Assembly (NCBI GenBank): GCA_021295935.1
Contig: JAGWBL010000064.1
Coordinates: forward strand, 1 to 8,393
Direction: 5' to 3'
Source: Pseudomonadales bacterium
Lineage (GTDB): Bacteria > Pseudomonadota > Gammaproteobacteria > Pseudomonadales > Azotimanducaceae
Length of the DNA stretch: 8,393 bases
The position numbers and the translations under genes are program-made. The notes beneath the pieces are model-generated. The model saw only the letters and a list, made by a program, of their open reading frames with translations. It did no database searches and was not told the DNA's origin. Positions within the stretch are counted from its first letter, which is position 1. Every line of letters starts with the position of its first letter. Of the stretch, positions 1 through 5,487 are shown in pieces.

Positions 1-618
1 ACGAAGCGCGGGGAGTCGGAGAGCGGGGTAACCCTGACCGTCAATCGTGACGGCGAGACACTCGAGTTCGAGATCGAACCCGAGACTGTTTGCGAAACAT
101 CGCTGCACCTTGCGTTGACAGCAGTCGTCAATGCCTGGACTGACGGAACCAAGATCACCGTGTCCAGTGGCATGATGAGGTTCGTGACCGACGACTCGGA
201 ACTTCAATACACCATCGCCCACGAGCTCGCCCATATCGTCGAAAATCACGTCAGGAAATCGGTTGGCCAAGCTGTCGTGATCGCTCCGATCGAGGCAGCG
301 GCCATGGCTTGGCGAGTGCTCACGCTGGGCCGCTCAAGGGCCAGCTTGATGTACAGGTTCAGTCAGGCCTTCGAGCGCGAGGCGGACTACATCGCCTTGT
401 ACATGTTGGCCAGAGCGGGCCTCCAAAGCGACGGCTTGCAGGAGTTCTGGAATCGGATGGCGATAGAGCTGCCGAAGCGTATCGACTACGGCACCACGCA
501 TCCCACGTCAGCCGAGCGCTACGCTAATCTCTCCGCGACGCTGGAGGAGATACGGCGAAAGATCGAGGCCGGCAAGCCGCTCGTTCCGGAGAGGCGAAAC
601 CCCGATCCCGAGAGTTAG
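1..618 (+). CDS. PDZ-linked M48 family zinc metalloprotease, C-terminal part (5' end outside window)
   Basis: The frame is open from the first base and ends at TAG 616-618, giving about 205 residues. The first 35 or so residues look like the end of a PDZ domain (GVTLTVNRDGETLEFEI). The catalytic domain follows: an NAW..DG..I.V..GM segment typical of M48, then HELAH at about residues 74-78, whose two His bind zinc and whose Glu is the catalytic base. An ExxAD motif (EREAD, about residue 125) supplies the third ligand. A THPTSAERYANL segment near the end is the usual M48 'HP...R' element. Members of this group are periplasmic or membrane-attached proteases thought to act in envelope protein quality control. 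The N-terminal signal or anchor is not in view. All zinc-site residues are present, so it appears functional. It converges on the rhodanese gene. The family call is firm; the substrate is unknown. Confidence 0.9.
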   Translation, partial: TKRGESESGVTLTVNRDGETLEFEIEPETVCETSLHLALTAVVNAWTDGTKITVSSGMMRFVTDDSELQYTIAHELAHIVENHVRKSVGQAVVIAPIEAAAMAWRVLTLGRSRASLMYRFSQAFEREADYIALYMLARAGLQSDGLQEFWNRMAIELPKRIDYGTTHPTSAERYANLSATLEEIRRKIEAGKPLVPERRNPDPES

Positions 619-676
619 CGTTCAGCTCGCTGGTCAAACTTGGACGGCAATTGGGCTTTTCGGCAGAGCACCACCG

Positions 677-1168
677 TCAATCGGTGTCGGGCTCTTTCGG
701 AGTGGCGCTGGCTCGCGACAGCAGGCCGCGCCGAATCCATCGAGACTTGTGCTTGGTTGCTTCCACGTTGCGGCCTTCCTTCTTCCAGCCGTTGAAGCCC
801 GGATCCAGGTGAGCGACATTCTCGTAGCCCATTTCCTTCATTGCCTGCACAGCTAGGGCTGATCGGCCGCCGGCAGCACAAAACAGCACTGTCCTGCGAG
901 TGCCGTCGAAGAAACTGCGAAAGTAGGGTCCATGCGGATCCGCCCAGAACTCGAGCATCCCGCGTGGCACGTGCTTGGCCCCAGGAATGGTCCCGAGGTC
1001 TACCCACTCCTGGATTTCTCGAATGTCCACGAGCAGCAGGTCCCTGTCTGCATGGAGCTCCTTCTGCAAGTCGTCACAGGAAAGATTCTCGATGTTCTGC
1101 TTGATTGCCTTCAGTTGCTCGGAAACCGCCCTGATCTGGGCACGCTTTCGGGACTTGCTTCCAAACAC
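677..1168 (-). CDS. single-domain rhodanese-like sulfurtransferase
   Basis: This encodes about 163 residues from a GTG start. The rhodanese domain occupies about residues 30-130: LLLVDIRE..EW..GTIPGAKHVPRG is the N-terminal half, LFCAAGGRSA is the active-site loop with the persulfide-carrying Cys97 and Arg102, and the fold closes with LDPGFNGWKKEG. No signal peptide is visible, so it is probably cytoplasmic, moving sulfur from a persulfide to an acceptor such as cyanide or thiols. Partner and substrate cannot be told. The frame stays open far upstream, to a TTG at 1678, but that extension has different composition and is debris of another gene. I chose GTG 1168 because AGGAGGT lies 9 bases upstream and the conserved AVSEQLKAIKQNIENL helix follows shortly after. 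It ends 58 bases from the convergent protease gene. Confidence 0.88.
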   Translation of the reverse strand: MFGSKSRKRAQIRAVSEQLKAIKQNIENLSCDDLQKELHADRDLLLVDIREIQEWVDLGTIPGAKHVPRGMLEFWADPHGPYFRSFFDGTRRTVLFCAAGGRSALAVQAMKEMGYENVAHLDPGFNGWKKEGRNVEATKHKSRWIRRGLLSRASATPKEPDTD

Positions 1169-1177
1169 TTCCCGTTG

Positions 1178-1184
1178 ACCTCCT
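1178..1184 (-). promoter_or_regulatory. strong Shine-Dalgarno site fixing the rhodanese GTG start
   Basis: On the minus strand AGGAGGT precedes the GTG at 1168 by 9 bases. It is a near-perfect anti-16S match. No in-frame ATG lies between it and the rhodanese domain, so it decides the start and argues against the 333-residue reading beginning at 1678. Confidence 0.7.
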
Positions 1185-1385
1185 GAATGCCGAGTCCGCA
1201 CACGCAGCTGATCACGTCTGTGGGCGGCCGTTTCAACAGCTTGCCACGCCAGTGTACATTGATGTGGAGTCAAGGGGCAAAGTGGCAGCTCACCAAAGCG
1301 GCCGGGGTGGGCCGTGCTATCCCGACACTTGTTTGCGTCCTTGCTCTTCTTTGCTGGATGGCACACCGTACTTGAGGCTATTGCG
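1185..1385. other. non-coding stretch upstream of rhodanese, no gene recognised
   Basis: About 200 bases lie between the rhodanese ribosome site and the end of the decayed gene at 1386. The rhodanese frame stays open through it, but the translation is rich in Cys, His, Pro, Gln and Arg and has no recognisable domain. The rhodanese promoter should lie here, but no convincing -35/-10 pair was found. It may contain the left edge of the inserted region. Confidence 0.4.
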
Positions 1386-1735
1386 CTACTCCAACGACTT
1401 GTCGGAGAGTGACCCTTGGACGATTGGCTCGATGGCCAGATCTGCGCACACTCTGTCGAAGAAGTTGTTTGCGCGTCCGAGCACTGCGTACATGAATCGC
1501 GAATCTGGCCGAGCTCGAAGATTGCGCGCAAGGTCTTCCATCCGTCGCCCGCAGACGCCAGCACCAGGGAGAACGCTTCACAGCCCGGCGGACCAAACTC
1601 GATCGACTTGTTGAAGGCGAGATGAGCCGACACGATGGCATTCTCTCCACCAAACACGAGGTTCGCCTCGGAGGCCAAGTCGATCTGATGGCCAACCCGA
1701 AGCCACGGCTAGATGAGATTGACCAAGCGATACAT
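1386..1735 (-). pseudogene. frameshifted remnant of an unrecognised protein
   Basis: From ATG 1735 the minus frame reads MYRLVNLI, hits an amber codon (1711-1709), then continues as PWLRVGHQIDLASEANLV and on through FNKSIEFGPPGCEAF and DGWKTLRAIFELGQIRD. Coding-like sequence then jumps to another frame at about 1490-1505, reading RFMYAVLGRANNFFDRV and ending in SLSDKSLE at TAG 1388-1386. Third codon positions are mostly G or C on both sides of the jump, as in real genes here, and switch frame where the protein does. This supports one former gene of about 115 residues with one nonsense and one frameshift mutation. I do not recognise the family. It lies 47 bases after the decayed HTH gene on the same strand, so the two may once have been an operon. 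Confidence 0.5.
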
Positions 1736-1782
1736 TCCTGTTCTCTAAGCAACCCTCATCGCGGCTTCTCAGTCGCCTGGCT

Positions 1783-1993
1783 TCACTTTCGCACCATCGC
1801 TGTCCGGTCACGGGCCCCAGCCTGGGTCTTCACCTCAATCCAGGCATCGATAGCCGTCCGGTTGAATCGCCCCTAGCTGCCGACCCTGCATGCCGCCAAG
1901 TCGTCCTTCTGGACGAGGCCACACGGTCTTGTCCGCCACCTTGAGCAGGCTAGCGACCTCGAGGATGGCAACGATGTCGTCCTGGCCCGCCAT
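1783..1993 (-). pseudogene. decayed HTH_17 / excisionase-like helix-turn-helix protein
   Basis: From ATG 1993 the minus strand reads MAGQDDIVAILEVASLLKVA then DKTVW, the opening helices of an HTH_17 (MerR/excisionase-like) domain, whose usual pattern is 'EVA.LLKV...TVY'. After about 1915 this frame becomes meaningless. A second frame then continues the domain as VQKDDLAACRVGS, an amber codon (1875-1873), and GRFNRTAIDAWIEVKTQAGA, ending at TGA 1785-1783. The usual ending 'G.QWRF.R..ID.WI' matches if the amber replaces Gln and the next Gly replaces Trp. Its length of about 70 residues is normal for the family, and 211 bases fits one single-base indel. Such proteins bind DNA as excisionases or as small regulators, often beside restriction-modification or helicase defence genes. 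It is not functional as it stands. Confidence 0.72.
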
Positions 1994-2392
1994 GGCTCTT
2001 CCGGTTACTGCAGTTCTTGGAAGAATTCACCAAGAATCTCCAGCACAGGGTAGAAATCGGAACGAAGAATCGTCAATCACAGTGCCAAGAGGAACCGAGT
2101 GACGTCGGCTGCCTGACGCGAGGAGGGCTACTCCGGCCAGCACCCAGACACGATCCGGTGCATCCTGACGCGGGTTGCCTCGACCGAGTACACACAGGTG
2201 AACTCGCGGGTGCCGGTCACCGTGACGGGTGCCAGCACCGGCCGGGACGGTCCTGCGGCACCTCGCCTGCGCGATGAAGTCGAACGGCTCAATCGAGAGG
2301 TCCGCCAGCATCCAGTGCCGGAACACCAGCAGGCTCATGGGAGGAACGCTCAGCTCGCACCAGCCGCGTTCCTCGTCCAGGACCGCGTCCAA
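1994..2392 (-). pseudogene. gene debris between the HTH and SRAP remnants, identity unknown
   Basis: No intact gene is visible in about 400 bases. Minus-strand fragments look coding by composition but sit in different frames. About 2392-2270 reads LDAVLDEERGWCELSVPPMS then LLVFRHWMLADLSIEPFDFI. About 2270-2150 in another frame reads VLAPVTVTGTREFTCVYSVE before an early stop. About 2060-2000 reads YPVLEILGEFFQELQ and stops 6 bases before the HTH ATG. These could be one protein broken by two or more indels or the ends of two. The plus-strand frame from 2198 to 2719 is the shadow of this and of the SRAP remnant. I recognise no family. Confidence 0.35.
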
Positions 2393-2670
2393 GTACGCGG
2401 CATCGGTGATGTCGGATCGAGCCAGTCGTCAAACCGGGCGGGGTCAATAATCACCGGTTGCCAAAGGTGGATGACGGCGAGCGCTGGGGCTGTTGCTCTC
2501 GTGATGACGGCGAAGGACTCCAAGAATTCTCCGTCCTTGCTCCATCGTTTACACAGCGAGGCGAACGACAGCGGCGATCCATCCGCGAGTGCAAGTGAGA
2601 AGTGCTGCTTGCCGTGCCCAATCTGTTGCTACTCGAACCACGAATACCTATGGCTTCCTCGTCGAGCGGT
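2393..2670 (-). pseudogene. truncated SRAP / YedK-type (HMCES-like) protein remnant
   Basis: The minus frame starting near 2670 reads RRGSHRYSWFE, an amber codon (2631-2629), QQIGHGKQ, LALADGSPLSFASL then CKRWSKDGEFLESFAVITRA then PALAVIHLWQPVIIDPARFD and DWLDP. This follows the SRAP core: 'DGW(Y)FEW', 'KQP.F..ADG.P..FAGLW.RW', 'T..A......IH.R.PVI..P....WL.P'. The catalytic Glu of WFE and the His of VIH are retained. The N-terminal half, with the Cys2 that crosslinks abasic sites in single-stranded DNA, is gone, and the last Trp of WFEW is now amber. After about 2400 the frame is lost. SRAP proteins protect abasic sites and are usually about 220 residues; roughly 90 survive here. The missing half lies toward the AbiE promoter, which starts within 20 bases, suggesting the cassette or a deletion removed it. 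Confidence 0.72.
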
Positions 2671-2684
2671 TGTGGAAAAGTTTG

Positions 2685-2711
2685 TTGACTTTTGTAAGAT
2701 AATCATAGTAT
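2685..2711 (+). promoter_or_regulatory. putative sigma-70 promoter of the AbiE-like operon
   Basis: TTGACT at 2685-2690 is followed by an AT-rich run and TAGTAT at 2706-2711 (15-base spacing; a GTATGT at 17 bases is the alternative). This is the only clearly AT-rich segment near the operon and it ends about 46 bases before the antitoxin ATG. AbiEi-type antitoxins usually repress their own promoter, so an operator is expected to overlap it. Only imperfect symmetry around GTAAGATAATCATAGTATG is visible. Confidence 0.5.
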
Positions 2712-2757
2712 GTTTCTGACGATCATCATTGGTTAATTGCGAAGAGGGTGTGATCCG

Positions 2758-3381
2758 ATGACCTCTCTGGCTGACAAGATCATGAAGAGGGTGACCGCGC
2801 ACGACAGCGGTAGTTGGGTGTGTACGCCGAAGGACTTTCTGCACCTCGGGAGCCGGGAGGCCGTCGACCAGGCGCTCTCGCGGCTCGTCAAAGCCGGCCA
2901 GTTGCGCCGGGTTGGTCACGGCCTATACGACATGCCCCGAATCAGCAACGTACTGAAGCGGCCCGCACCGGTCGATATGAATGCCGCCATCGCAGCGCTG
3001 GCGAGGCGGGACAGTGCCAGAATCATGCCGGATGGTCTGGTCTCAGCTAATCAGCTGGGCCTCACGAACGCGGTTCCGGCGACGGTCAGCTTCGTGACGG
3101 ACGGCCACTCGAGGACCGTCAAAATCGGAGGACGAACGCTCCAGTTCCGACACGCAGGTCCGAGTGTCATGCAGTGGACGGGCAGACCTGCAGCCCCGGT
3201 GGTGCAGGCGCTTCGGTGGCTCGGTCCCGACGCCGCCGCGGACGAGCGGGTCCTTTCGACCTTGAGTCGTTGCCTTCCCGATGATGTCAAGAGGGCCCTG
3301 TTGCAGAACAGCCGTGATCTACCCGGCTGGGCATTGCCGCTGGCGCGCAAAATTGCGAGCGGCCCGGCTGTTGCCGAATGA
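2758..3381 (+). CDS. AbiEi-like antitoxin / DUF6088 winged-helix protein
   Basis: The protein has 207 residues from ATG 2758. Residues 1-60 form a winged helix-turn-helix: helices LADKIMKRV, SREAVDQALSRLVKAGQL and the wing RRVGHGLYDMPR, the classic 'L..L.k.G.l.rv.rGlY..P' end of AbiEi/DUF6088 proteins. The C-terminal part (about 65-207) carries the family's second domain with LVSANQLGLTNAVPATV followed by SFVTDG. In AbiE systems this protein is the antitoxin of a type IV pair and a DNA-binding repressor of its own operon. Here it directly precedes and overlaps its toxin. A TTG at 2737 is in frame, but ATG 2758 has GAGGG 9 bases upstream and begins at the first helix. The gene is intact, in contrast to the broken genes on both sides. 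DUF6088 is the closest fit; an AbiEi_4-type label would also be reasonable. Confidence 0.85.
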   Translation: MTSLADKIMKRVTAHDSGSWVCTPKDFLHLGSREAVDQALSRLVKAGQLRRVGHGLYDMPRISNVLKRPAPVDMNAAIAALARRDSARIMPDGLVSANQLGLTNAVPATVSFVTDGHSRTVKIGGRTLQFRHAGPSVMQWTGRPAAPVVQALRWLGPDAAADERVLSTLSRCLPDDVKRALLQNSRDLPGWALPLARKIASGPAVAE

Positions 3382-4421
3382 CTGGAAACTTCGAAGACTT
3401 TCTCTCCCTGCTGCAGCAGGGCAGAAGGGATGTCTTCGAGGCGACGGCAAGCCGTCTCGACACCTTGCCGAGCTATGTGGAGAAGGACTTTTGGGTCTGT
3501 TTCGTCCTCGACGCACTCTACAACTGGCTGCCCGACGGGCACCCGAACCTGCTCTTCAAGGGCGGGACGTCCCTGTCGAAGGCTTTCGGACTCATCGAAC
3601 GGTTCTCCGAGGACATCGATGTCGTCGTGTCTCGTGATGCACTCGGCTTCGAAGACGACCGCGATCCGACCGCGGCAGGGAATCTGTCGAACAGGAAACG
3701 GGCAGCCCTATTCAAGGAACTCAGCGCAGCGTGCAGCGGCTACGTTCACGGCGAGCTGCAGGTAGCGCTGACGAAACTCATCGACGACCTCGTCGATGGT
3801 GGCCACGTCGTTCCGGATGAGGACGACGTCGACGGGCAGACGCTCTTCGTCGAGTACCCCACCCTGTATCCGAGCATCGATATCGCCTATGTGGCGCCGC
3901 GCGTGAGAATCGAAGCGGGAGCGAGGTCGGCGCTCAATCCCAGCATGAGCTGCACCATCACTCCCTATGTCGCCGACGAACTACCTGACTGGTCTTTCGA
4001 CGTGAACGACATCAGCGTGATCGCGGCTGAGCGCACCTATTGGGAGAAGCTATTGATCCTGCACGGCGTGCAATGCGGATACCGGGACGCAAAGCGCCAG
4101 CCGGCTGACAGGCACCGCATCTCACGCCACTACTACGACGTCGCGATGTTGACGGCGACCGAGACCGGCAGGTCCGCCCTATCCGATATCGATCTGCTGG
4201 ACGCGGTTCGGAACCACAACCTCATTGCCTTTCGGCAGGCTTGGAAACGGTTCGAAGAAGCCGTTCCTGGATCGATGAGATTGGTTCCGCAGGCCGGGCT
4301 AGCTACGGTGATTGAGCGGGATTACAGCGCCATGCAGGGCATGATCCTCGGCGATGTCCCGGATTTCGGCTGGGTCATGGAACAGCTTCAGTACGCCGAA
4401 GCGGAGATCAACGGAACCTGA
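3378..4421 (+). CDS. AbiEii/AbiGii-like nucleotidyltransferase toxin
   Basis: The protein has 347 residues. Its ATG overlaps the antitoxin stop (ATGA), a sign of translational coupling. The nucleotidyltransferase core is clear: LLFKGGTSLSKAFGLIERFS then EDIDVVV, with the GG at about 62-63 and the metal-binding acidic pair in SEDID (77-81). Later family motifs are present as TYWEKLLILHG (220-230), which contains the conserved Lys, and SRHYYDVAML (249-258). AbiEii toxins bind nucleotides and stop growth reversibly; mycobacterial relatives (MenT) add nucleotides to tRNA 3' ends, though whether this one does is unknown. In phage defence such pairs act as abortive infection systems, and they also stabilise mobile elements. 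The length is within the family's usual 280-350 residues and no key motif is damaged, so I expect it to be active. Confidence 0.88.
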   Translation: MTGNFEDFLSLLQQGRRDVFEATASRLDTLPSYVEKDFWVCFVLDALYNWLPDGHPNLLFKGGTSLSKAFGLIERFSEDIDVVVSRDALGFEDDRDPTAAGNLSNRKRAALFKELSAACSGYVHGELQVALTKLIDDLVDGGHVVPDEDDVDGQTLFVEYPTLYPSIDIAYVAPRVRIEAGARSALNPSMSCTITPYVADELPDWSFDVNDISVIAAERTYWEKLLILHGVQCGYRDAKRQPADRHRISRHYYDVAMLTATETGRSALSDIDLLDAVRNHNLIAFRQAWKRFEEAVPGSMRLVPQAGLATVIERDYSAMQGMILGDVPDFGWVMEQLQYAEAEINGT

Positions 4422-4587
4422 AGGCATTGGAAACATGAGATCTCGAATCCGACTTGATCATGATGACGCGTGCATTGCTTTGACTAATCCACTCTTGAAA
4501 CAAATCATCGTCGACGCGCCTCACGTGTAGCCGGTCTACCCGGTCTGCAAGGGCGGTTCGAGCGTCGGGAGCGTGCTTGTTGGACAT
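4408..4587 (-). CDS. possible small or truncated ORF, antisense to the helicase start
   Basis: ATG 4587 on the minus strand is preceded by GGAG at 7 bases and encodes 59 residues (MSNKHAPDARTALADRVDRL, HVRRVDDDLFQEWISQ and on). GC at third codon positions is high over the first half and falls away in the second. This would fit the N-terminal stub of a gene cut by the AbiE cassette, whose toxin gene overlaps the last 14 bases. It overlaps the apparent helicase start by 11 bases, which is awkward for two divergent real genes, so it may be chance. No family is recognised. The 4422-4576 stretch holds nothing else that I can support. Confidence 0.2.
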   Translation of the reverse strand: MSNKHAPDARTALADRVDRLHVRRVDDDLFQEWISQSNARVIMIKSDSRSHVSNAFRFR

Positions 4588-5098
4588 CTTCGCTCTCCGA
4601 GAGGAGTATGTATCCGAACACGGACGCTTCTCTCGAAGCTTCACCAATATCCGGGCGGAGGACATCCTGCAGGCCATGAATGAGGCTTACGCGGGCGGCC
4701 GTTCTTGGCCCGCTCCGCTCATCCAGTTGAACCCGAACTTGGTGCCGGCAGGGCCCATCGATGATCTCGTGTCAAAGGGCACGCTCGACGAGGAATGCGC
4801 GAAGGTCTTCAGACTCAAACGACCGCCCGACACGTTTGGCAAGCAACTCGCAATACACCAGTATCAGGCCGCAACCATCCGGATCGCAGGACGAGACGCG
4901 AGCCGGGCGCTGACGACGGGTACAGGGTCGGTCAAATCGCTTAGCTACTTCATCCCCATCGTGGAAAGCGTGCTGCGTCGCAAGAAGGACGGCGACCCCT
5001 GTAGAGTCATTACGGCCATCGTCGTCGATCCCACGAACGCGCTGTGCAACAGCCAGTTAGAAGAATTGGCCGAACTCCTGAGGCTCTGCTACGGCGAG
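4577..5098 (+). pseudogene. N-terminal fragment of a superfamily 2 DEAD/DEAH-box helicase, inactivated
   Basis: From TTG 4577 the frame reads LDIFALREEYVSEHGRFSRS then FTNIRAEDI, a PAPLIQLNPN segment, HQYQAATIRIA (Q-motif region, about 94-104), LTTGTGSVKSLSYFIPIV (motif I, 112-129) and TAIVVDPTNALCNSQLEEL (motif Ia region, 146-164). This is the start of the large helicases often found in phage-defence loci, normally about 1000 residues or more. Only about 174 residues remain; after CYGE the frame continues to a stop at 5236 through unrelated sequence and the tRNA. Walker A should be TGSGKS but reads TGSVKS, with Val119 (codon 4931-4933) in place of the Gly before the catalytic Lys, which should abolish ATP use. 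The usual VYPMNA is VDPTNA. There is no good ribosome site before the TTG. DISARM-like or other DUF1998-type helicases are candidates, but the diagnostic C-terminus is missing. Confidence 0.78.
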
Positions 5099-5128
5099 GC
5101 CCCGACGGATCCTCCTCCGGGGCTTCGC
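5094..5128 (-). terminator. strong hairpin downstream of tRNA-Asn, possible terminator
   Basis: The arms GCGAgGCCCCG (5094-5104) and CGGGGCtTCGC (5118-5128) pair over ten base pairs with one mismatch around a 13-base loop that itself contains GGATCC. On the minus strand it begins 39 bases after the tRNA 3' end. There is no T-run, so it may be a processing or transcription-slowing hairpin instead of a textbook terminator. It coincides with the point where helicase similarity stops. Confidence 0.4.
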
Positions 5129-5166
5129 GTTGACTGGAGAACTGTCGCATTTGGTGCCCGAGAAAG

Positions 5167-5242
5167 TGGCTCCGCCTGCTGGGCTCGAACCAGCGACAAG
5201 CTGATTAACAGTCAGCTGCTCTACCAACTGAGCTAAGGCGGA
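5167..5242 (-). tRNA. tRNA-Asn (anticodon GTT)
   Basis: This is a complete 76-base cloverleaf: acceptor TCCGCCT/AGGCGGA (7 bp), D arm GCTC AGTTGGTA GAGC, anticodon arm GCTGA CT GTT AA TCAGC with anticodon at 5209-5207, variable TTGTC, T arm GCTGG TTCGAGC CCAGC, discriminator G and encoded CCA. GTT reads AAC and AAU, hence asparagine, and the overall layout matches bacterial tRNA-Asn. Its 3' end faces the decayed region at lower coordinates, the side on which tRNA-targeting integrases insert, which makes it the likely attachment site of the former island. The gene itself is undamaged. Confidence 0.96.
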
Positions 5243-5254
5243 ATCGAAGTTTCG

Positions 5255-5260
5255 ATTATA
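5255..5260 (-). promoter_or_regulatory. -10 element of the tRNA-Asn promoter
   Basis: A perfect TATAAT on the minus strand lies 12 bases before the first tRNA base. No good TTGACA is visible; the best-placed -35 is GCTGCC. The sequence between TATAAT and the tRNA includes the perfect inverted repeat ATCGAA-AC-TTCGAT (5256-5243), which abuts the mature 5' end. Confidence 0.6.
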
Positions 5261-5409
5261 TGTTTCGGATTGCTCCGGCAGCGTGTCCCACATCGAGCGA
5301 GAGCGGCCTTCCTCGCGCCACCCGCCATCCCGCACGCGTGGCAGGAAGAACGCCTAAGTCTTGCTCGACCTGTCGCTGATGTCCTCCGAGAACCACTTGA
5401 TCACGGAGG

Positions 5410-5429
5410 GTCCGCCCAAAGGGGCGGAC
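5410..5429. other. perfect 8-bp GC-rich hairpin in the ferredoxin leader region
   Basis: GTCCGCCC-AAAG-GGGCGGAC forms a fully paired stem with a 4-base loop, 58 bases before the ferredoxin ATG. No T-run follows on either strand, so an intrinsic terminator is not convincing. It may be a leader structure of the ferredoxin transcript or a binding site. The rest of 5261-5487 shows no gene. Confidence 0.4.
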
Positions 5430-5487
5430 TGCACCCTTGAAATAGAATCCTTGTCGCTTGCTTTCCCGAGACCAGACTTCAGAGGCG

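Noticed and set aside
648..690. CACCG-TCAAT-CGGTG hairpin near the convergent protease and rhodanese stops
   Set aside because: The 5-bp stem has no T-run and lies across the rhodanese stop codon, too weak to call a terminator.
2629..2640. CTCGAACCA match to the T-arm of tRNA-Asn, considered as a second attachment site
   Set aside because: Only nine bases match, and the segment is explained by the SRAP codons for WFE. No longer copy of the tRNA 3' end was found elsewhere in the window by eye.
2198..2719. Plus-strand open frame of 173 codons
   Set aside because: It runs opposite to the SRAP remnant, which has clear motifs on the minus strand. Its own translation is low-complexity and it has no ribosome site.
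5410..5429. Intrinsic terminator before the ferredoxin gene
   Set aside because: The stem is perfect but has no T-run on either strand, and no upstream plus-strand transcript needs ending there. It is listed only as a hairpin.
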